From an uncultured Bacillota bacterium (GTDB lineage: Bacteria > Bacillota > Clostridia > Peptostreptococcales > Anaerovoracaceae), in NCBI GenBank assembly GCA_946408315.1, contig CAMJRV010000133.1:1-6595 (forward strand): 6,595 nucleotides of DNA, in the 5' to 3' direction. Made by a program: the position numbers and the translations under genes. The notes beneath the pieces are model-generated. The model did no database searches. It was not told where the DNA came from and saw only the letters and a list, made by a program, of their open reading frames with translations. Position 1 is the first letter of the stretch. Each line of letters begins with the position of its first letter. Shown here piece after piece: positions 1-6,595 of the stretch.

Positions 1-74
1 ACAATGCATTTATTTTCTCTGCTTTTTAATTGCTCTTACTTTTTCATTCAACCAATTCAAGGAAAATTTGTTTA

Positions 75-205
75 TGATTCACAACTATTGCCGAACTGTG
101 GTGTTTTCACGGAGTCTCCCTCGCTTATATGCTGCGCATAAGCTCGGTACAAAGTTTCAGGCCTCCCTTTGAAAATACCACAGTTCGGTTATCTGCTGTG
201 AATCA
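75..205. repeat. MITE-like long inverted-repeat element behind recA
   Basis: The two ends of this 131-bp stretch are inverted copies of each other. The outer 9 bp (75-83 with 197-205, TGATTCACA/TGTGAATCA) pair perfectly. A 7/8-nt unmatched segment follows, then a 19-bp stem (91-109 with 170-188) with a single G-T pair (103/176). The centre holds a second hairpin (about 123-143, GCTTAT...ATAAGC). The dinucleotide TA lies directly outside both ends (73-74 and 206-207), as expected for a TA target duplication of the IS630/Tc1-mariner type, although TA is self-complementary and may simply extend the repeat by 2 bp. There is no room for a transposase. The right end lies 11 nt past the recA stop, so the recA transcript would contain the folded form. 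It could be a MITE, a dispersed structured repeat, or a long 3' UTR hairpin. The inverted repeat is directly seen; mobility is inferred. Confidence 0.6.
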
Positions 206-216
206 TATTCATATTT

Positions 217-1284
217 CTATTCTTCTTCGATAATTACGCCGTCCTCGTCCACGTTTAAGGGTTTAAGTGCGTTGACGTTGGTCGTGAGCTTTTCTTCGAT
301 CTGGGCCAGGATATCTTTGTTTTCTGAAAGGAATACTTTTACGTTTTCCCTGCCCTGGCCGATCCGGTCACCGTTAAAGCTGTACCAGGAACCGGCTTTT
401 TCGACGATCTTGGCTTCCACTGCACAATCCAGCACGTCGCCTTCCCGAGAAATTCCCTGGCCGTACATGATATCGAACTCGGCCTGCTTAAACGGAGGCG
501 CCACCTTATTTTTCACGACCTTTACACGGGTACGGTTTCCGAGGACGCTGTCTCCCGACTTGATGCTTTCGACCTTTCTCACGTCGAGACGCATAGAGGC
601 GTAGAATTTCAGAGCTCTTCCGCCGGTGGTAACCTCGGGATTTCCGAACATGACCCCGACCTTTTCACGAAGCTGATTGATAAAAACTGCCGAGGTGTTT
701 GACTTGTTGATCGCACCGGCAAGCTTTCGAAGCGCCTGGGACATGAGACGGGCCTGCAGTCCGACGTGGCTGTCTCCCATCTCTCCCTGGATCTCCGCCC
801 TCGGCACCAAAGCGGCGACGGAATCGACTACGACGACATCGATGGCTCCGCTGCGGACCAGCATTTCGCAGATTTCCAGAGCCTGCTCTCCCGTGTCCGG
901 CTGGGATACCAGCAGTTCGTTCACGTCTACGCCAAGTTTTTTGGCGTATTCGGGATCAAGGGCATGTTCCGCATCGATAAAGGCTGCTTTTCCGCCCATC
1001 TTCTGTGCTTCGGCGATGATGTGCAGCGTAAGAGTCGTTTTACCGGAGGACTCCGGTCCGTAAATCTCCGTGATCCTTCCACGGGGAATTCCGCCGATGC
1101 CGGTTGCGATATTTAGCCTGCCAGCGCCGGTGGGAATCGCTTCGACGCTCATGTTGGCTTCGCTGCTGCCCAGCTTCATGATGGCGCCTTTTCCGAACTG
1201 CTTTTGGATCTGCATCAGCGCCGCCTCTAACGCTTTGTCCTTATCATCCCGATTGATACCCTTCTCTTCCTTATTGATAGCCAT
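217..1284 (-). CDS. recA: Recombinase RecA
   Basis: This encodes the 355-aa ATP-dependent strand-exchange protein that forms filaments on single-stranded DNA, drives homologous recombination, and triggers LexA self-cleavage in the SOS response. Family landmarks are in order: Walker [10 protein letters not shown] (residues 76-84), the AEHALDP segment with the ATPase glutamate E106, Walker B VVVVD (150-154), DNA-binding loop L1 around 161-177, loop L2 around 205-219 ([15 protein letters not shown]), the [12 protein letters not shown] segment, and a short acidic C-terminal tail ending EEE. Length is normal. The ATG start is fixed by an AGGAGG site nine bases upstream. The gene has its own promoter with a LexA box. 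One oddity is the stretch after IPTG, residues 54-62 (AGRLNIATG), where most RecA proteins read close to SLxLDxALG. No frameshift is seen and the rest of the core is intact, so the protein should be functional. Confidence 0.98.
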   Translation of the reverse strand: MAINKEEKGINRDDKDKALEAALMQIQKQFGKGAIMKLGSSEANMSVEAIPTGAGRLNIATGIGGIPRGRITEIYGPESSGKTTLTLHIIAEAQKMGGKAAFIDAEHALDPEYAKKLGVDVNELLVSQPDTGEQALEICEMLVRSGAIDVVVVDSVAALVPRAEIQGEMGDSHVGLQARLMSQALRKLAGAINKSNTSAVFINQLREKVGVMFGNPEVTTGGRALKFYASMRLDVRKVESIKSGDSVLGNRTRVKVVKNKVAPPFKQAEFDIMYGQGISREGDVLDCAVEAKIVEKAGSWYSFNGDRIGQGRENVKVFLSENKDILAQIEEKLTTNVNALKPLNVDEDGVIIEEE

Positions 1285-1293
1285 GTATAAGAT

Positions 1294-1299
1294 CCTCCT
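1294..1299 (-). promoter_or_regulatory. recA ribosome binding site
   Basis: The minus strand reads AGGAGG nine bases before the ATG at 1284. It is a full-strength Shine-Dalgarno match and settles the recA start. Confidence 0.9.
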
Positions 1300-1338
1300 G
1301 TTTATGTATGAAATACTGAAATTAGGCGTAACTCACAA

Positions 1339-1352
1339 AGAACATTTGTTCT
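1339..1352 (-). promoter_or_regulatory. LexA (DinR) SOS box of recA
   Basis: The plus strand reads AGAACATTTGTTCT, with perfect GAAC/GTTC half-sites four bases apart. This matches the known Gram-positive LexA/DinR operator (CGAAC-N4-GTTCG type) apart from the outermost bases. It begins six bases downstream of the -10 hexamer at 1359-1364, so bound LexA would cover the transcription start and block recA until RecA filaments provoke LexA cleavage. Sequence and position are seen directly; repression is inferred from the family. No lexA gene is in the window. Confidence 0.9.
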
Positions 1353-1358
1353 CCTGTT

Positions 1359-1387
1359 ATCATAATATAATTCACCCTTCGGGTCAA
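1359..1387 (-). promoter_or_regulatory. Main recA promoter, sigma-A type
   Basis: On the minus strand the -35 hexamer is TTGACC (1382-1387) and the -10 hexamer is TATGAT (1359-1364), with an ideal 17-base spacer. Each differs from consensus by one base. The start of transcription should fall near 1352, at the edge of the LexA box, leaving a leader of roughly 68 nt before the recA ATG. Confidence 0.85.
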
Positions 1388-1409
1388 GCATTATTTTAAC
1401 CGGATTCAA

Positions 1410-1445
1410 AGGCTCTGCACGGACCGGCGTGCGGTCCTTCCGCCT
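1410..1445 (-). terminator. GC-rich hairpin between cinA and recA (weak terminator or leader structure)
   Basis: A six-base-pair perfect stem GGACCG/CGGTCC (1421-1426 with 1432-1437) closes a five-base loop. An outer AGGC/GCCT pairing (1410-1413 with 1442-1445) extends it across an internal loop. It stands out in an otherwise AT-rich gap after the cinA stop. On the minus strand only three T residues follow, so it is not a classic intrinsic terminator. It may attenuate read-through from cinA into recA, or sit in the leader of a transcript from the possible upstream promoter. Confidence 0.35.
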
Positions 1446-1450
1446 AATTC

Positions 1451-1479
1451 AGAATACCATATTGCAATATAATTGTAAA
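1451..1479 (-). promoter_or_regulatory. Possible second, upstream recA promoter
   Basis: The minus strand carries TTTACA (1474-1479) and TATTCT (1451-1456) 17 bases apart, one and two mismatches from the sigma-A hexamers. A perfect 12-base palindrome ATATTGCAATAT (1459-1470) fills most of the spacer, and an inverted repeat TGTAA-N5-TTACA (1474-1488) overlaps the -35. Such symmetry could be operator sites, but AT-rich DNA yields palindromes and promoter-like hexamers easily, so this is a weak call. Confidence 0.35.
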
Positions 1480-1502
1480 TATATTACATTTAATTATTTA
1501 TT

Positions 1503-2744
1503 TTATTTTCTGCCTTCAATCAGATGGTTTATCATATCGAGCATGCACAGAACGGTATAATTTCTGTTCCATTTTCTGTTCGTGTTTCTGATTTTAAATT
1601 CCCGGCTGACTCTCTCATCATCCAGGATCGCACAGATGTAAACGAGTCCTACGGGCTTCTCCTCCGTGCCGCCGTCCGGTCCTGCGATTCCCGTTACGGA
1701 GACGCACAGTCTGCTTCCGGTGACCTTTCTCAACCCTTCCGCCATCTCGATTGCGGTTTCTTCACTGACCGCTCCGAATTTTTCAAGGGTTTCCGCCTTG
1801 ACGCCCAGTTCTTCCATCTTTGCCCGGTTGCTGTAGGTGACAAGCCCTCTGTCGAATACAGCCGAGATTCCGGGGACCTCCGTTATCGTCTGAGCGAACA
1901 GCCCGCCGGTACAGGATTCAGCACAGGAAAAGGACAGATTTTGCTCGATCATCTTGCGCCCAACCACATGATAGAATTCTTCGTCGTCATAGCTGTAAAC
2001 GAACTGGCCCACCTTCCGGTTGACCTTTTCGATCATGTCTTCTACGGCGGCTTTCGCCTCCTCAAGGGTCCTGCGCTTGGAGGTGATCCGCAGGCAGGCC
2101 TCCCCTTCCTTTGCATAAGTGGCCAGCGTCGGGTCCGTCTGTCCGTCGATCCATTCCTGAAGCTCCGTTTCCAGCATGGACTCTCCGATACCGAAGGTCC
2201 GGAGCATCTTGTAATAGATGACATCTTCCGATTTCGCTTCCAGATACGGCCTGACCCTCCGCTCAAACATTCTGGTCATCTCGCGAGGCGGCCCGGGCAT
2301 GCAGATGATGGTCTTTCCGTTTTCCTCCAAAGCAAAACCGGGCGCCGTTCCGGCATCATTGTCAAATACGACGGCCCTGGACGGCAGATAAACTTGTTTT
2401 TTATTGTTTTCCGTCATGACACGGTTGATCTTTTTAAAATAGCCTTCGAGTTCTTCCAGCAGATCCTCGTGGAGCACGAGTTCGTCATGGAGTACTTCCG
2501 CAGCAATTTCTTTTGTCAGATCGTCCTGGGTCGGGCCGAGGCCGCCTGTCGTGACGATCACATCACAGTCGGTAAACGCCTGCCGGATCATTTCCGCCAG
2601 CCGCTTCGGGTTGTCGCCTACCGTATAGTGGTACATGACGTCTATCCCCAGATCGTTGAGCTGCTGAGATAAATAGACGGAATTTGTATTGGTGATCTGT
2701 CCGAACAGCAATTCTGTTCCGACGCTTAATATGGCTGATTTCAT
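1503..2744 (-). CDS. cinA: CinA family protein, NMN deamidase with MoaB/MogA-like domain
   Basis: The 413-aa protein has the two-domain CinA layout. The N-terminal molybdopterin-binding-like domain (about 1-170) starts with the family signature SVGTELLFGQ and carries GGLGPTQDDLTKE (67-79) and MPGPPREM. A linking domain follows, and the C-terminal deamidase domain (about 260-413) carries CAESCTGG (274-281), a YSNRAK segment (304-309) and TGIAGPDGGTEEKPVGLVY (about 351-369). The C-terminal domain is known to turn nicotinamide mononucleotide into nicotinate mononucleotide for NAD salvage. In Gram-positive species cinA is often next to recA and linked to competence, but the biochemical role is better supported. 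I chose the ATG at 2744, because MKSAILSVGTE aligns with other CinA starts and GAGAG lies eight bases upstream. A TTG at 2757-2759 would add five residues. The gene follows pgsA by 77 nt and probably shares its transcript. Confidence 0.95.
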   Translation of the reverse strand: MKSAILSVGTELLFGQITNTNSVYLSQQLNDLGIDVMYHYTVGDNPKRLAEMIRQAFTDCDVIVTTGGLGPTQDDLTKEIAAEVLHDELVLHEDLLEELEGYFKKINRVMTENNKKQVYLPSRAVVFDNDAGTAPGFALEENGKTIICMPGPPREMTRMFERRVRPYLEAKSEDVIYYKMLRTFGIGESMLETELQEWIDGQTDPTLATYAKEGEACLRITSKRRTLEEAKAAVEDMIEKVNRKVGQFVYSYDDEEFYHVVGRKMIEQNLSFSCAESCTGGLFAQTITEVPGISAVFDRGLVTYSNRAKMEELGVKAETLEKFGAVSEETAIEMAEGLRKVTGSRLCVSVTGIAGPDGGTEEKPVGLVYICAILDDERVSREFKIRNTNRKWNRNYTVLCMLDMINHLIEGRK

Positions 2745-2821
2745 AAAATTGTCTCTCAACTTTCTTCTGTTTTTTCTACTTAACTTCTTATTCTATTTTC
2801 ATATTCTTCTTTCCCATGCGC

Positions 2822-3349
2822 TTACATGGAAAAAACGCTTTTGTTCTTTATGATATACTCCACACCGGAGATGATGGTCATAATGACAGAAGCCCACAGC
2901 ATGATTTCCGCAAAGGGGAACCCAAGATAGGAAAACGGCCAGTTCTGAAGAAGCAGCGCCGGGACGGCGATCATCTGCAGCACCGTCTTAAATTTTCCCG
3001 ACCAGCCGGCCGCGATGACGATTCCCTGTGCAGCAGCAACGGTACGTAATCCCGTTATGGTAAACTCCCTGGCAAGGATCACGATGACCATCCATCCCGC
3101 CACATCCCCAAGCTCGACGAGGCAGATCAGAGCGGAAACCACCAGCATCTTGTCCGCCAGGGGGTCCATGATCTTTCCGAAATTCGTGACAAGGTCATAC
3201 TTTCTGGCGATATGGCCGTCAAGGGCGTCCGTCGCCGCAGCCAGGATAAATATGACGGCGGAAACGTAGTAGTAGCCGGCCATCAAAACTATTATAAACA
3301 CGGGAATCATTATTATTCTGAGCATCGTCAGCTTATTTGGCAGATTCAT
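2822..3349 (-). CDS. pgsA: CDP-diacylglycerol--glycerol-3-phosphate 3-phosphatidyltransferase
   Basis: This 175-aa membrane enzyme makes phosphatidylglycerol phosphate from CDP-diacylglycerol and glycerol-3-phosphate, the committed step toward phosphatidylglycerol and cardiolipin. It carries the full CDP-alcohol phosphotransferase signature: D41, D44, G45, A48, R49, G58, D62 and D66, with every spacing of D-x2-DG-x2-AR-x8-G-x3-D-x3-D exact. The N-terminus (MNLPNKLTMLR followed by a hydrophobic helix) is typical of PgsA, and several further hydrophobic segments fit the usual multi-pass membrane fold. The reading frame extends 14 codons further upstream to 3391, but the ATG at 3349 has GGAGG (3356-3360) six bases before it and matches the family start. 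This start lies inside the end of rimO (17-nt overlap), so its ribosome site is within rimO codons and translation is probably coupled. Confidence 0.95.
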   Translation of the reverse strand: MNLPNKLTMLRIIMIPVFIIVLMAGYYYVSAVIFILAAATDALDGHIARKYDLVTNFGKIMDPLADKMLVVSALICLVELGDVAGWMVIVILAREFTITGLRTVAAAQGIVIAAGWSGKFKTVLQMIAVPALLLQNWPFSYLGFPFAEIMLWASVIMTIISGVEYIIKNKSVFSM

Positions 3350-4667
3350 CTTCTTCCTCCATTCTTCCGACAAGGTCGTAATCAAAAGCATCTGTGATTC
3401 TAACGTCCACGATATCCCCCGGACTGCAGGCCCGGTCCGCTGAAAAGATCACCGTGTTGTCGATTTCCGGAGCGTCATACCTGCTTCTGCCGATATAGCT
3501 GCCGTCTTCATCGATCTCCTCCACCAGCACCTCCAGCACTGTACCGATCTTCTGTTCGTTGGAAACAAGGGAGATTTCCAACTGCTTCGTCATCAGAATA
3601 TCTTTTCTTCTATTTTTTGTATCTTCCCGGACCTGGTTTTTCATCCTTGCGGCAGCAGTCCCCTCCTCTTTGGAGTAGGTGAAGACTCCCAACCGTTCAA
3701 ACTTCTGAGTCTCGACAAAGTCCTCCAGCTCTTCAAACGCCTCCTTGTCCTCTCCCGGGAATCCGGTGATCAGCGTCGTTCGAATATGAATATCCGGCAT
3801 CGCCGTCCTCAGTCTGGAAATGGTGTTCAAAATCGACGCTTTTGTAGAACGGCGGTTCATCGCTTTTAAAATTTTGTCGCTGGCATGCTGGATCGGAATA
3901 TCGATATAGTGACATACCTTTTCCTCCTGTGCCATGACCTCGATCAACTCGTCGGTGATACGGTCCTCGTAGCAGTACATAAGACGAATCCAACGGATTC
4001 CGTCGATCCTGCACAGTTCCCGCACAAGGGCGGCAAGCTTCAGCTCACCGTAGAGATCCAGACCGTAGGCCGTCACATCCTGGGCGATCAGGATGATTTC
4101 TTTGCAATCCTCCGCCGCCAGCTGACGCGCTTCCGCAAGGATATCCTCCATCTTTCTGCTGCGGAAAGGTCCTCTGATGGAAGGAATCACGCAATAGGCG
4201 CATACATTGTTGCAGCCTTCGGCAATCTTGATCGTAGCGCTGTAAGACGGTTCCATCCGCCTTCTGAGGCCTGTCTCCAAAAATCCCTTCTCATAGACGC
4301 TCAGGAATTTTTCCCGGTTTCCCTGAACGTGGTTTTCCAGGATTTCCGGCAGAGAGGGATAATCGTTGACGCCGAGAAAGATGTCGACCTCGGGCATTTC
4401 TTTGTAGAGTTCCTCTCCGTACCGCTGGGAAAGACAGCCGGATACGATGAGGAGTCCGCCGTTTTTCTTGTATTCCGTCATATCGAAAATCCGGTTGATG
4501 GATTCTTTTTTCGCATCGTTTATGAAACCGCAGGTGTTCACGATGATCCCTTCAGCTTCCAGAGGATCCGTTACGATCCTGTGGCCTGCCGCTTCCAGAA
4601 TCCCCGCCGCCAGTTCCGAGTCGCTGGCGTTTTTCGCGCAGCCCAGTGTTTCAATATATATATTCAT
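3333..4667 (-). CDS. rimO: Ribosomal protein S12 methylthiotransferase RimO
   Basis: This 444-aa radical-SAM enzyme adds a methylthio group to a conserved aspartate of ribosomal protein S12, using two iron-sulfur clusters. The N-terminal methylthiotransferase domain shows its three cluster cysteines: C10 (ETLGCAKN), C46 (VNTCGF) and C78 (SGCLSQRY). The radical-SAM cluster is C152/C156/C159 in GCNNVCAYC, followed by VIPSIRGPFRSR, and the C-terminal part (about 375-440) fits a TRAM domain. The start MNIYIETLGCAKN and the length favour RimO over the tRNA-modifying relatives MiaB and MtaB. A GAGG site (4673-4676) lies five bases before the ATG at 4667. Another ATG at 4671 is out of frame, touches the ribosome site and stops after six codons, so it is unlikely to be used. 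The gene lies 17 nt after ftsK and overlaps pgsA. Confidence 0.95.
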   Translation of the reverse strand: MNIYIETLGCAKNASDSELAAGILEAAGHRIVTDPLEAEGIIVNTCGFINDAKKESINRIFDMTEYKKNGGLLIVSGCLSQRYGEELYKEMPEVDIFLGVNDYPSLPEILENHVQGNREKFLSVYEKGFLETGLRRRMEPSYSATIKIAEGCNNVCAYCVIPSIRGPFRSRKMEDILAEARQLAAEDCKEIILIAQDVTAYGLDLYGELKLAALVRELCRIDGIRWIRLMYCYEDRITDELIEVMAQEEKVCHYIDIPIQHASDKILKAMNRRSTKASILNTISRLRTAMPDIHIRTTLITGFPGEDKEAFEELEDFVETQKFERLGVFTYSKEEGTAAARMKNQVREDTKNRRKDILMTKQLEISLVSNEQKIGTVLEVLVEEIDEDGSYIGRSRYDAPEIDNTVIFSADRACSPGDIVDVRITDAFDYDLVGRMEEEDESAK

Positions 4668-4684
4668 TCATACCTCTTTCTTTT

Positions 4685-6595
4685 CTAACTCTCTTCCGCC
4701 ATGTCCGCAGGAAGTCCAAGGAATTCCTCCTCCGACATGAGGACCTGTCTCGGCCTGCTGCCGTCGGCAGGGCCGATGATCCCCCTCGCCTCCATCATGT
4801 CGACCAACCTGGCCGCCCTGTTGTAGCCGATTCGGAACCGTCTCTGCAGCATCGATACGGACGCCTGCTTCGCTCTCACAACGGTTTCGATGGCGTCGGA
4901 AAGCAGCTCGTCGGTATCATCATCCACCGTCTGTGTCTGCACCCGTTCAATGCTGTGGATCACATCGCTGGAATACTCTGTTTCCGGCACCTGATTCTTG
5001 ACAAATTCGATTACCTTATGTACTTCCGAATCGGAAAGGAACGTTCCCTGTACCCGGATCGGCTTAGCGATTCCCATGGGGTTGAACAGCATGTCCCCTT
5101 TGCCGACAAGCTTCTCCGCACCTGCCATATCCAGTATGGTCCTGGAGTCAAACTGGGAGGATACGGCGAAGGCGATTCTCGAAGGGATGTTCGCCTTGAT
5201 TACGCCGGTTATGATGTCGACGGAAGGTCTTTGGGTTGCTACGATCAGATGCATCCCTGCCGCTCTCGCCATCTGGGCCAACCTGCAGATGGATTCCTCC
5301 ACCTGGGACGGGGCCGCCATCATCAGGTCCGCAAGCTCGTCGATAATAATGACGATCTGGGGAAGGAACCGTTCGTCTTCTCCCTTTTTCTTTATGCTGT
5401 TGTTGAAGGATTCCAGATCTCTGACGCCTTCTTCGGCAAACTTCTTGTAACGGTCGGTCATTTCTGCCACAGCCCAGTTCAGGGCGGCGGCGGCCTTGCC
5501 CGGTTCGGTCACGACAGGAATCAGAAGATGGGGAATTCCGTTGTAATTCCCAAGCTCCACCACCTTCGGGTCGATCAGTACAAACTTCACCTCATCAGGC
5601 TTTGCCCGGTAGAGCAGGCTGATGATGATGCTGTTGATGCACACGCTCTTCCCCGAACCTGTAGACCCTGCAATGAGCATGTGAGGCATGCTCTTCAAAT
5701 CCGCAACGATGGATTTCCCGGCGATGTCCTTTCCTACTGCAAAGGTGATCTTTGACTTAGCCGTCTTAAACTCTCCTGACTCTATGATCTCCCGGAGTGC
5801 AACGAGATTGACCCGTTCGTTCTCTACCTCGATACCGACGGCGGCCTTTCCGGGGATCGGCGCTTCGATACGGATGCTCTTCGCTTCCAGATTCAAAGCG
5901 ATATCGTCTGCCAGCCGTACGATACTGCTCACCTTCACGCCGGTGCTCGGCTGAATTTCATATCTGGTAACGGCAGGTCCCTTGGTGACCTGAACGACTT
6001 TTGCGTTCACGTTGAAATCCTTTAGGGTCTGCTCAAGCTTTGCCGCTTTCGCCTTGAGCCCCTCATTTTCCCCGAGGGAATTGGTGCTCGGCCCTTTCGC
6101 AAGGAGATCAGCGGGGGGAAGCTGAAACGGCTTCTGGGACGTCCCTCCCGTTTTGATATGGAGCTCTTCCACCTTTCCGCCGGCGTCTTCCTTCGCAGGT
6201 TTCGCGACAGCAGGTCTTCCCAAAGGCTCATCTGCCATCCTCCCCAAAGGCTCGTCCGCCAGTTTTTCCAGCGGTTCCTCGGTTGCTTTCCGATCGCCGT
6301 TAAGGCCCAGTCCCGGTCCGGCGGCCGCAATCTCTTCCAGACCCATACCACCCCGGCTATTTTCCGAACCCGATTTTTCAAACAGACCGGGATCATTCAT
6401 ATAATCCAGTATTTTCAATTGATTTTCCGTCACAGGCCCGGTCGTTACCGGCACCGGATCGATGGGCGGAAGTTCAAGGGTGTTTCGCTTATATTCCTTA
6501 TTCTCAAACGGATGGAGCTTCTCGTGGTCGGTGATGATCGCCGCCTTTGCCGCCTGTTTTTTGGCAGGCTCCTTTACCGTGGCTTCCGCCGCAGG
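4685..6595 (-). CDS. ftsK: DNA translocase FtsK/SpoIIIE, 5' end outside window
   Basis: This is the hexameric double-stranded-DNA pump of the division septum, which moves chromosomes through the closing septum (and into the forespore where it serves as SpoIIIE). The frame is open to the right edge, giving 636 visible residues; the N-terminal membrane segments are missing only because the window ends. Visible parts are an Ala/Lys/Pro-rich linker (about 1-170) with a short tandem repeat, the alpha domain, and the RecA-like motor. The motor has Walker A GSTGSGKS (visible residues 310-317, bases 5645-5668) and Walker B IVIIIDEL (D at residue 419). The gamma winged-helix domain (about 560-625) reads RRFRIGYNRAARLVDMME and ends with GSRPRQVL; it reads polarity sequences on DNA. 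A GTG at 6452-6454 could be mistaken for the start, but coding clearly continues upstream. FtsK and SpoIIIE cannot be told apart from this part. Confidence 0.96.
   Translation of the reverse strand, partial: PAAEATVKEPAKKQAAKAAIITDHEKLHPFENKEYKRNTLELPPIDPVPVTTGPVTENQLKILDYMNDPGLFEKSGSENSRGGMGLEEIAAAGPGLGLNGDRKATEEPLEKLADEPLGRMADEPLGRPAVAKPAKEDAGGKVEELHIKTGGTSQKPFQLPPADLLAKGPSTNSLGENEGLKAKAAKLEQTLKDFNVNAKVVQVTKGPAVTRYEIQPSTGVKVSSIVRLADDIALNLEAKSIRIEAPIPGKAAVGIEVENERVNLVALREIIESGEFKTAKSKITFAVGKDIAGKSIVADLKSMPHMLIAGSTGSGKSVCINSIIISLLYRAKPDEVKFVLIDPKVVELGNYNGIPHLLIPVVTEPGKAAAALNWAVAEMTDRYKKFAEEGVRDLESFNNSIKKKGEDERFLPQIVIIIDELADLMMAAPSQVEESICRLAQMARAAGMHLIVATQRPSVDIITGVIKANIPSRIAFAVSSQFDSRTILDMAGAEKLVGKGDMLFNPMGIAKPIRVQGTFLSDSEVHKVIEFVKNQVPETEYSSDVIHSIERVQTQTVDDDTDELLSDAIETVVRAKQASVSMLQRRFRIGYNRAARLVDMMEARGIIGPADGSRPRQVLMSEEEFLGLPADMAEES
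6206..6277 (-). repeat. Three 24-bp tandem repeats coding an octapeptide in the FtsK linker
   Basis: Three in-frame units of 24 bases encode EPLEKLAD, EPLGRMAD and EPLGRPAV in reading order. The last two share EPLGR, and the first differs by EK for GR. The repeat lies in the low-complexity linker between the membrane and motor parts of FtsK. It probably arose by slippage or unequal crossing-over, and its copy number may vary between strains. Confidence 0.8.

Noticed and set aside
1..72. A gene fragment (recX or rny, which often follow recA) at the left edge
   Set aside because: Neither strand gives a supported start with a ribosome site or a recognisable peptide in these 72 bases.
75..205. 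The inverted repeat behind recA as an ordinary intrinsic terminator
   Set aside because: The stem encloses about 60 nt and no T-run follows on the minus strand. It may still end transcription in another way.
1524..2672. A 382-codon open frame on the plus strand, opposite cinA
   Set aside because: It runs antisense through a clear CinA protein, has no recognisable domains, and such shadow frames are common opposite genes with GC-rich third positions.
2703..2719. GAACAG-N5-CTGTTC inverted repeat near the start of cinA, resembling an SOS box
   Set aside because: The spacing between GAAC and GTTC is nine bases and not four, and the bases encode the conserved LLFGQ of CinA.
4654..4671. A six-codon frame (MNEYIY) starting at the ATG at 4671, overlapping the rimO start
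   Set aside because: Its ATG lies only one base from the GAGG site, too close for normal initiation, and the overlap looks incidental.
3885..4688. A 267-codon open frame on the plus strand, opposite rimO
   Set aside because: It mirrors the conserved rimO coding sequence and reads as a shadow frame.
4646..5755. A 369-codon open frame on the plus strand, opposite ftsK
   Set aside because: It is antisense to the conserved FtsK motor and winged-helix domain, its translation looks like no known family, and no ribosome site was seen for it.

Overview
The window is a compact, one-directional block of bacterial housekeeping genes, all read on the minus strand. In transcription order (right to left) they are: ftsK/spoIIIE DNA translocase (its 5' end lies beyond the right edge), rimO, pgsA, cinA and recA. 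This gene order, the protein sequences, the Gram-positive-type LexA box and the strong Shine-Dalgarno sites point to a Firmicute, most likely a member of the Clostridia with medium GC content. I cannot name a genus from the sequence alone.

Region by region: 4685-6595 holds the linker, motor and C-terminal winged-helix domain of FtsK/SpoIIIE. rimO (3333-4667) follows after 17 nt. pgsA (2822-3349) overlaps the end of rimO by 17 nt. cinA (1503-2744) follows a 77-nt purine-rich gap. These four genes look like one transcription unit. Between cinA and recA (1285-1502) lies a real regulatory region. It has a strong sigma-A-type promoter (TTGACC, 17 nt, TATGAT) with a near-perfect LexA/SOS operator at the expected transcription start, and a weaker possible second promoter and a GC-rich hairpin further upstream. 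recA (217-1284) thus has its own DNA-damage-inducible promoter and may also receive read-through from the upstream genes.

Downstream of recA (1-216) there is no gene. About 130 bp there (75-205) form a long imperfect inverted repeat with an inner hairpin, flanked by TA on both sides. It resembles a miniature inverted-repeat transposable element (MITE), or a long structured 3' UTR.

The genes serve chromosome segregation and division (FtsK), ribosome modification (RimO), phospholipid synthesis (PgsA), pyridine-nucleotide salvage (CinA) and recombination/SOS (RecA). No wholly new system is visible. The points that most deserve a second look are the inverted-repeat element behind recA, the layered recA control region, an unusual stretch in RecA just before the Walker A motif, and an eight-residue tandem repeat in the FtsK linker.
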